A model generated the notes under the pieces. The model saw only the letters and a list, made by a program, of their open reading frames with translations, searched no databases and was not told the origin of the DNA. A DNA stretch of 64,000 nt. Origin: Erythrophleum ivorense. Lineage: Eukaryota > Streptophyta > Magnoliopsida > Fabales > Fabaceae. The translations under genes and the position numbers were made by a program. The stretch covers positions 9,133,141 to 9,197,140 of the forward strand of contig JAIUCV010000019.1 in the NCBI GenBank assembly GCA_026724425.1, in the 5' to 3' direction. Positions within the stretch are counted from its first letter, which is position 1; each line of letters opens with the position of its first letter. Positions 57,872 to 64,000 of the stretch are shown here, one piece after another.

Positions 57872-60800
57872 TGTAACATCCGATCCTTCCATAAACGTGA
57901 GAAATGCGATGTTCAATTTCTCCGTAAACGTAAAAAATTGGCCAAATATAAAAGAAAGTCCTCGAAATAGAAGGAATTAAGGCTAAATAAAATTATGATA
58001 AAATTTTAAATATTAGAAAATGAGGATTTGAGGTTTGAGATGCCTAAAAATTAAAGCCAGAAGAGCTCAGAAAATTTGCCGAAAAAAGTAGGGGTATTTT
58101 TTTAATTTTTGGAAAGTTTGGAAAACTCACAAGAGGGCTTTTTAAACAAAAAATTTGAGCTTTTTGGGATTCTCAGAAGCCCTGAAAACCAAGGAAACCC
58201 CTAAAATAGTTGAAACTCCTCCGGTGAGAGATTTCGGCTGTTGGTTGATCAAATGGTTCGGAATGATTTTAGATCCTTTTTGAGTGATTCCAAAGGCAAT
58301 TATTATGATTAAGAGCCTAAGGAATATGATGGAGAAGATGGATTTCAAAAAGGAGTTGATTTGAGCTAAAATGATAAGAACCAAGAATAGGGACTAAAAT
58401 GCAAAATAGAAAAGTACAGAAAGTGGACTCTTCACCTTCTTAAAGCACGTTTTCCTTTGGCCTCTGATTAACCGACCTTCTTTCTGCCCAAAATAGAGCA
58501 TGAAACCAAGGGAGAGAGCCGCACTAAGAGAGCTCAAGAGGAGGAAGAAAAGGCTAACAAAAGGTAGATATTTCTATAGTCTTTCTTCTTGAAACCTTTC
58601 TCTCCTCTCTTTGCTTCATCTTTCCATGTTTTTGGTGAATGAAATGGTTCTGTTTTGGGCTTGAACCAGAGGGAAAAAGTTAGAAATCCAAAGAGGAAGC
58701 TAAGGCAAGAAGAAACACTCTTGAAAGAAGGTTGAACCCAAGGTAATTTCTTGCTTTTTGTTACTTCTTCCTTCTTGCTCTTCCTTGTGTGTATAACACC
58801 TAAAAACAAATCCATCTAGGGGAGGAAAGTTCTAACCTAGAACTAATAAGAAACCATGAAATTGGAGTGTGGGAACTTGGAATATGCCAAGAAATTGCAA
58901 GCAAAACAAAGGAATTCCAAGTTAGAAAAGTGTAGAGTTCTTGAACACCTTGCAAAAATTGATTTGATATACGAGTTTTCTTGCATGTGTGAGTATTTGA
59001 TTGAGCTCCTAAGACCTCTAGAAAGCCTCTCAAGTGTGTCTCCCATCAAGGAAAAATTAAGAAGGCCATAAACTCTTCTTCCTCCCATAATATCGGCCTA
59101 GGCAAGTTCCTAGAGCAAAGGAGAGTTTTAAATTTTTCTAAGGTCATTCTTGAGTCATATGTGATGAGTGAAGATGAGGAGAGGCCTTGGAAAAAATTTA
59201 TAACTCAAAGAAAGTGAATTGGTGCCATAGACCCCATTATGTGACCTAAAGAAGCAACATATATTTAGGCTCTTTATTTTAATCGTATGATGACTCCAAG
59301 AGGCTTAAAAGGAGTCAAGAATCATATTTGAAAAGAAAGAATGGAGCTTAGAATTTAATTGAAGGGTGTTGCTTCATTAGGTGCCTTTATGGACCATAAT
59401 AAGGTCTATAGGATAACCTAGTGTCTAAGCAAGCGGTGTGACTTTAGAAATTGTTCCATGAGTAATTCATGCTTCTTTTGGTGTGTCTAGGCCAAGAGAA
59501 ATAATCTCCACCTTCTTAGGTGTGTGAGGTCAAGGGAGAGGAGTCAAGGCTTAAGGAAAAAGTGTATGAATGCAAGTAAGGTAGCTCTCTCCACCTTCTT
59601 TCATGCATGGATGTGTATTTAGCTTGTTTTAGAATGTGTGTATGTGTATTTTCAAGCTATGAAAAGTATGCTAGTATGATCTTGTTTGCCATGATTTCAT
59701 GATGTCATATTATGTTTTCAAGTGAGTGTATGATGTTTCTTAAGTTTGCTTGAGTGTGGAGAGGCCAAGAACTCTTCACTATGGTGAGGATGAGCCAAGA
59801 ACCCTTGAGCTTAGTTGAGACAAAGTAAAGAGTCTTCCAAAAGCAAAGTGAGCTCCTAAGAGTATGATTGAGTCCAAAGTGCGCAAAGAATGGGTGAGGC
59901 AAGTACAAAATCCATAAGAAGAAGTGTAAGGCCAATCCAAACACTTGGTGAGCTCTTGAACATCTTGTATGATTTGTTTACATGCTAAGCTTGCTTCTTG
60001 AATGCTCATGAAGTGTATTATGTCCATGCATGCATTTTTAAGGCTTGTTTTACATATATTATGTATGATTGAATGGGAAATGAGCTATTGGGATTCTTTG
60101 AATCTCATTCCCTCCTCTCCAATGATCTAATATGCTAGGTGGACCAAGTAATTATGGTGAAGGGAGCCAACAACCATGAAGAGCAAAGATTGACAAGCTT
60201 ATGTCTTGTTTTGTCTATTTTGGAACCATAATGATGGTTCATAATGTATATGTATTTTGAACCTTGAGACATGTATAAAGATGTTACTATGTGATGTTTA
60301 TAGCTATAGATATGATGTATGAGTTATAAAATATAATTTGAGTATCTAATGCCCAAATATGTAATGTGGAAATATGAAATAAATATGCATAAGTGTGGGT
60401 TGAATGGCCAAAATGAGATGCATGAGGTTTGGGAGCATTTGGGTAGCTCATACAAGTCTCAAATGTGCTTTGAGACTTGCCCAAAAGGTGCCACAACTAA
60501 GGGAAGGCCATTTGGCAAGTTTGGTACCCCATATGGAGCCAAATTTGACCATAATGGAACCTTATGTCACTTTTTAGCCAAATGAGTTAGTCTTGATCTG
60601 AAATTTGGCATGAAATTAGGTCTCCTTAATATATTTTTTGGAAGCTAAAAATCATAATTTTTGAAGGTCTACAGAATATTTGATGATTTTTCAAAGTTGA
60701 CAATTTTCATGGTTTCTAGTATGTGCACTGTTCACACTAGTAGATTTGTATTCTGTGTCATCTAATGGGAAAATAGTGTCCAATGCTTGTGAAATTTTAC

Positions 60801-61557
60801 AGTCATAAACTAGAGGTTATAATCTTTCTGTGGCCACCAAGATCACCTCATATGGAGGTCTGAACAAAGAGTTATGCATTTTTGAAGTTGGCTGTCAGTA
60901 GCAGTGGCGGCCCAGGAGTCCAGTCACTGTTCCATAGATTTCCAATAGCTAAACGTATTTGTTTCATTCTGGAATTATTTTTAGCATAAATTTAAATTTT
61001 TAGCTTTCCAGTATGACTAAATGTGTGTGATTTCAATTTTTATAAAATTAGTTATGAATTTTAGAAGTTTGTATCAGTAATCTGAAACAGCAGCCTAGGC
61101 AACAGCAACCTCTGGACCTTTTTGGATATCAAACGTCCTTTATGATAAATTTTATACTTTGGACATATTTTTAGTGTAAAATATACATCCATAGCTTCCG
61201 AAAATGACTAAGAACACATGATTTCGATTTTTTTAGATTTAGTTATGATTTTTCAAAATTTGCCCAGAAATGAGGCCAATTCTGGCCAAGTATGAGTCTT
61301 CATGTTCTATGCCTCATTTCGGTTTTCACGAGTTGTACGCATGTTTTTGAGTTGTAAGTGAGTTGTAATGATGTGATTAAATAAGAGGATGCAAAATATG
61401 AGCTCACACGGTTCACGTGACACTGAAATGGATTTTTCGATATGACAAAACGCAAAGAAAAGTCCAATTTCTCTTGCTTTTTCTTATGGGAAATCTATAT
61501 GATTCATGCAATTATACTATTCAAAAGCATGAGATGTGCTAGAATTATGGTGTTACA
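57872..61557 (+). mobile_element. Solo LTR, family B, copy 2
   Basis: A 3686-bp block, TGTAACATCC...TGTTACA, flanked by an exact GATTA (57867-57871 and 61558-61562). It aligns in order with copy 1 at 1991-5876: the CATAAACGTGAGAAATGCG start, the shared 5' module (about 57960-58370), AGGTAA blocks, GGTAGCTCTCTCC (59580), gtgagg/caagaac repeats (about 59750-59950), a hairpin (60089-60107) and four degenerate units (about 60640-61300). No internal region. Confidence 0.88.
60089..60107 (+). other. Conserved LTR hairpin, family B copy 2
   Basis: TGGGATTC, loop TTT, GAATCTCA. The single change from TGAGATTC still allows a G-U pair in RNA. The family B copy 1 equivalent is at 4397-4415 (TGGAATTC, TTT, GAATCTCA). 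Confidence 0.7.
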
Positions 61558-61723
61558 GATTACTAATGGATTATTCAAGCAAATTAAAAGGACATAGAAT
61601 TATGAAAAAGTAAATGAATGCATTTTCAAAATTTTTGAATTTAGCATATACCTATATAAGTAAATGGGCTCGTTTGATAAGCCATAACAACTAAAGGAAA
61701 AATTAAATAATTAAGGTGTTATA

Positions 61724-62200
61724 TCAAACACATGTCCAACCATTATTCAGTCGAGCACATTTTTTACTCAATAATGATCAGACATGTGTTCAACCATTAT
61801 TCAATCAAAAACCATAAATTTTTTTAATGCTATTTAATGTTTTTAAATTTTTTTATAAATAAAAACATTTTTGAACACTAAATAATATTTTTATTAATGT
61901 ACTAATTATTTCCATATATTAGTAATTAATATATATCGTAATTAATTAATAATATTAGTAAATTGTATATTCTTGTTTGTTTATAATTAATAATAATAAT
62001 AATTTATTTTATATTTATTTCAGTTTTAATTAACTTTTTTAAAGTATATATTATCATTAAATTAATTTTTTACTATTCTAAAATTTTATTATGTGATTAA
62101 TTATTATTTTCGACATTTGTTGGGTTATCTAGGTTTATTTTCATTGTGTTCTTCACGTTCTTCATTAGATAACCTAGATTGTAACATATTATCCAAGTTA
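61724..62200. repeat. AT-rich foldback-like DNA right of the family E LTR
   Basis: Two direct copies of CAACCATTATTCA (about 61738 and 61792) and an inverted match to TTGATTGAACAATAG at about 55165-55175. At 62124-62174 GGTTATCT and AGATAACC form a small inverted repeat. No gene. Confidence 0.4.
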
Positions 62201-63009
62201 TCTAAGTTCATCATTTGCTTCATCTCTCTAATACATTAAAAATACATTAATCTAACCAGTTGCAAACAACATTGTATTCTCATTAGTATTAAAACTTGTA
62301 TCAAGAAATGAAATAAGAAAAGAAAAATGAAACCAAATACATTAATAATTAACCTAGATTCCAATCAACATTACAATCAACCCAGATTCCAATAATATTA
62401 CAAATCAAATCAAAACCTCTTATAAATTTTAACAACTAAACTAATAAACAAAATAATAACAAAAATTTGAAAGAAAAAATTTTCAACAACCAAATCAAAA
62501 CTTATAAAATTTCACCTACAACAAGTAAAGAAATGGAAAATTAAACTAATAGAAAAATTAAACCATATAAAATAAAATTAAAAAAAAAAAAAGAAAATTT
62601 GAGAGAAAGAAAATGAAAAATAAACTGCGGACTCATAAAAGATGCATGAAAGAGGTTGAGAGTGTTAAACCACAAAGAAACAGAAGTATAAAGAGCAAAA
62701 ATGAAATGACGAATGAAAGAGAAAACAAAACTTAAGGATTATAGAGAGGAAAAATAAAAATTTGGCAGGTTATAGTTTCAAAATCTCAAGCTTTTTTTAC
62801 TTGTGCCTTCTGCGCCATTTTGCATGATTTTCTTTTAATATATTATATATATTAAGTATATATATTATTAAATTTATTAACTATACATATAATATATAAT
62901 TTTATGAAGTTACAATATTAAATTCAAACAAAATAAAAATTAAAAACCTCTATGACAAATTTTGGAGATAATTCAATTATATAAATTTCATAAAATTAAA
63001 AAAGAATCA
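62201..63009. other. Very AT-rich DNA, no gene
   Basis: Long A and T tracts and short low-complexity repeats such as ACCTAGATTCCAAT near 62345-62400. Nothing recognised. Confidence 0.5.
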
Positions 63010-63235
63010 ACAATCACTCATCGTCATCTTCGTTATCTTTGATATGAGAGAGATCTAGCCTATATGCAGTTGGTTATGAACTTGGGCCAGCATCCTATTG
63101 TCTATAGTGTTGTTGATTAAAATTTCTATATTGATTTAATTCTTGTTGCCTATCTTTAAATTGTTTTCTCTACTATTCAAGTTGTACATCATGAGTTTGT
63201 CTTGAATAAATAATAAATTGATTCCTTATTATTTT
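63010..63235 (-). pseudogene. Possible decayed coding remnant with an acidic tail, unidentified
   Basis: One minus-strand phase reads, between stops, KQFKDRQQELNQYRNFNQQ, then DAGPSS, then PTAYRLDLSHIKDNEDDDE and a stop near 63018. The Gln/Asn-rich stretch and acidic end look like the C-terminus of a protein, possibly a transposon protein, but four in-frame stops interrupt it and I do not recognise the family. Confidence 0.25.
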
Positions 63236-64000
63236 CTTGTATATACAAGGAGTGAGTATATAGTGGGTCTTAATTGTAGGAATATCTTACAATCAAATTT
63301 CCAATTATATTATGCGAGATACTTCCCAAACCATACACTAAACTTTTTTTTTTCTTTCCACCTGCAACTTTTAACTAGAAATCTAGGTTCAATATACTCT
63401 CCTTTCTACTTTTCACCTCATTTTTTTGGTGGGTTTACTCATTCTAAAATATAGTAAAAGGTGTCGACAATCTTTTGGTATACTCTATCATTGGAATAGA
63501 ACCTTTAATGTGCAAAAGTGGAGGCTCAATTCCTCTTCATTTGCTCACTTCTTGATTGGAAATCTAGTTTGTGACACTCTTCATATAACTGGTCCTAAAT
63601 GGATTCTCCAATCCATCTAGGTCTCTTTTTTAACATTTTGAGTATCATCAATTAGATCTTTTAAGTAGAGAATTACTCTTGCCGTCCAATTTATCTAAAT
63701 CCAATGGTGATCATCGAGTTTCCAATAGTAATATTTCTTAAATATATATATATATATATATATAGGCTTTAATTATTAATAAGATAAAACACACAATATT
63801 ATAATTATAATTATGTGACAAATAATTATGAAAATTCACATGAAAATCTACAAACCATAATTGTTAATATTCTTTCAGAACATTTCTCCAACTATTCCAG
63901 AGCCTTTCATATTTACTTTTGAAAATATTAATTATGCATGTATGAACTGTCTTGTTATTTGGTTTAAATATGATTAGTACATAAATTAAATATTTATTAA
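63236..64000. other. AT-rich DNA to the window end
   Basis: No supported gene; frames at 63218-63454 and 63426-63620 match nothing I know. (TA)n run at about 63741-63763. Confidence 0.4.

Larger units (their letters stand above)
55184..61723 (+). mobile_element. Solo LTR, family E, copy 2, split by a nested LTR
   Basis: It begins TGTCATATCCC and ends TGTTATA (probably a mutated TGTTACA). The flanks are an exact TCAAA (55179-55183 and 61724-61728). It is interrupted at 57871/61563 by a family B solo LTR, and net length is about 2.85 kb. It contains the shared 5' module (about 55320-55670), purine-rich blocks, degenerate units with AAAGTTATGAATTTTTAAAGTT (about 56280-56720), a (ATATATG)n run (56721-56760), a repeated TTTTTGGCTCCT/AGCTCTTCCTT pair (57124-57300) and a hairpin (57434-57453). 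No internal region. Confidence 0.82.

Overview
This window looks like repeat-rich nuclear DNA from a flowering plant, probably a eudicot; I cannot name the species. It is AT-rich and full of LTR retrotransposons, nested insertions, a CACTA-type DNA transposon and a small hAT-type element. I find no intact host gene. Every recognisable coding stretch is a decayed transposon gene. Most longer reading frames are accidental frames inside LTRs.

Layout. 1-6213: old LTR-like DNA carrying a long solo LTR (family B, 1991-5876). 6214-11734: a short copia-LTR-like piece, then a family C LTR fragment split by a reversed solo LTR of family A (7154-9909). 11735-47692: a CACTA-like transposon with matching ends and a GTA/GTA target duplication, swollen by nested insertions. 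Its left end holds a reversed family C solo LTR (12227-33271). That holds a forward family C solo LTR (14587-32326), which holds a complete but dead Ty3/gypsy Tekay-type element (family A, 16271-30667). The pol gene of that element holds a family D solo LTR (23695-27503). The CACTA body also carries a family E LTR (34969-38133), a second family D LTR (38934-42753) and a reversed LTR of another family (44555-46315).

47693-64000: two unrelated Ty1/copia remnants (a gag piece bracketed by a 77-bp direct repeat, and a pol piece), a stretch of less repeat-like DNA around 52840-53330, an hAT-type MITE (54416-54787), a family E solo LTR (55184-61723) split by a second family B solo LTR (57872-61557), and very AT-rich sequence to the end.

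The boundaries rest mainly on TG...CA ends and 5-bp target duplications: TAAGT, AATAA, AGTGG, TCTTC, TCAAA and GATTA are exact; GGCGG/GGCGA and CCTCA/CTTTA are near matches. The most interesting signal is the shared architecture of the long (about 2.7-3.9 kb) non-coding LTRs. Different families keep a small hairpin, a minisatellite of about 30 bp and a ladder of degenerate units of about 190 bp in the same order. Family A has replaced the usual 5' module with an array of 10 to 12 palindromic GCTATAGC-type words.
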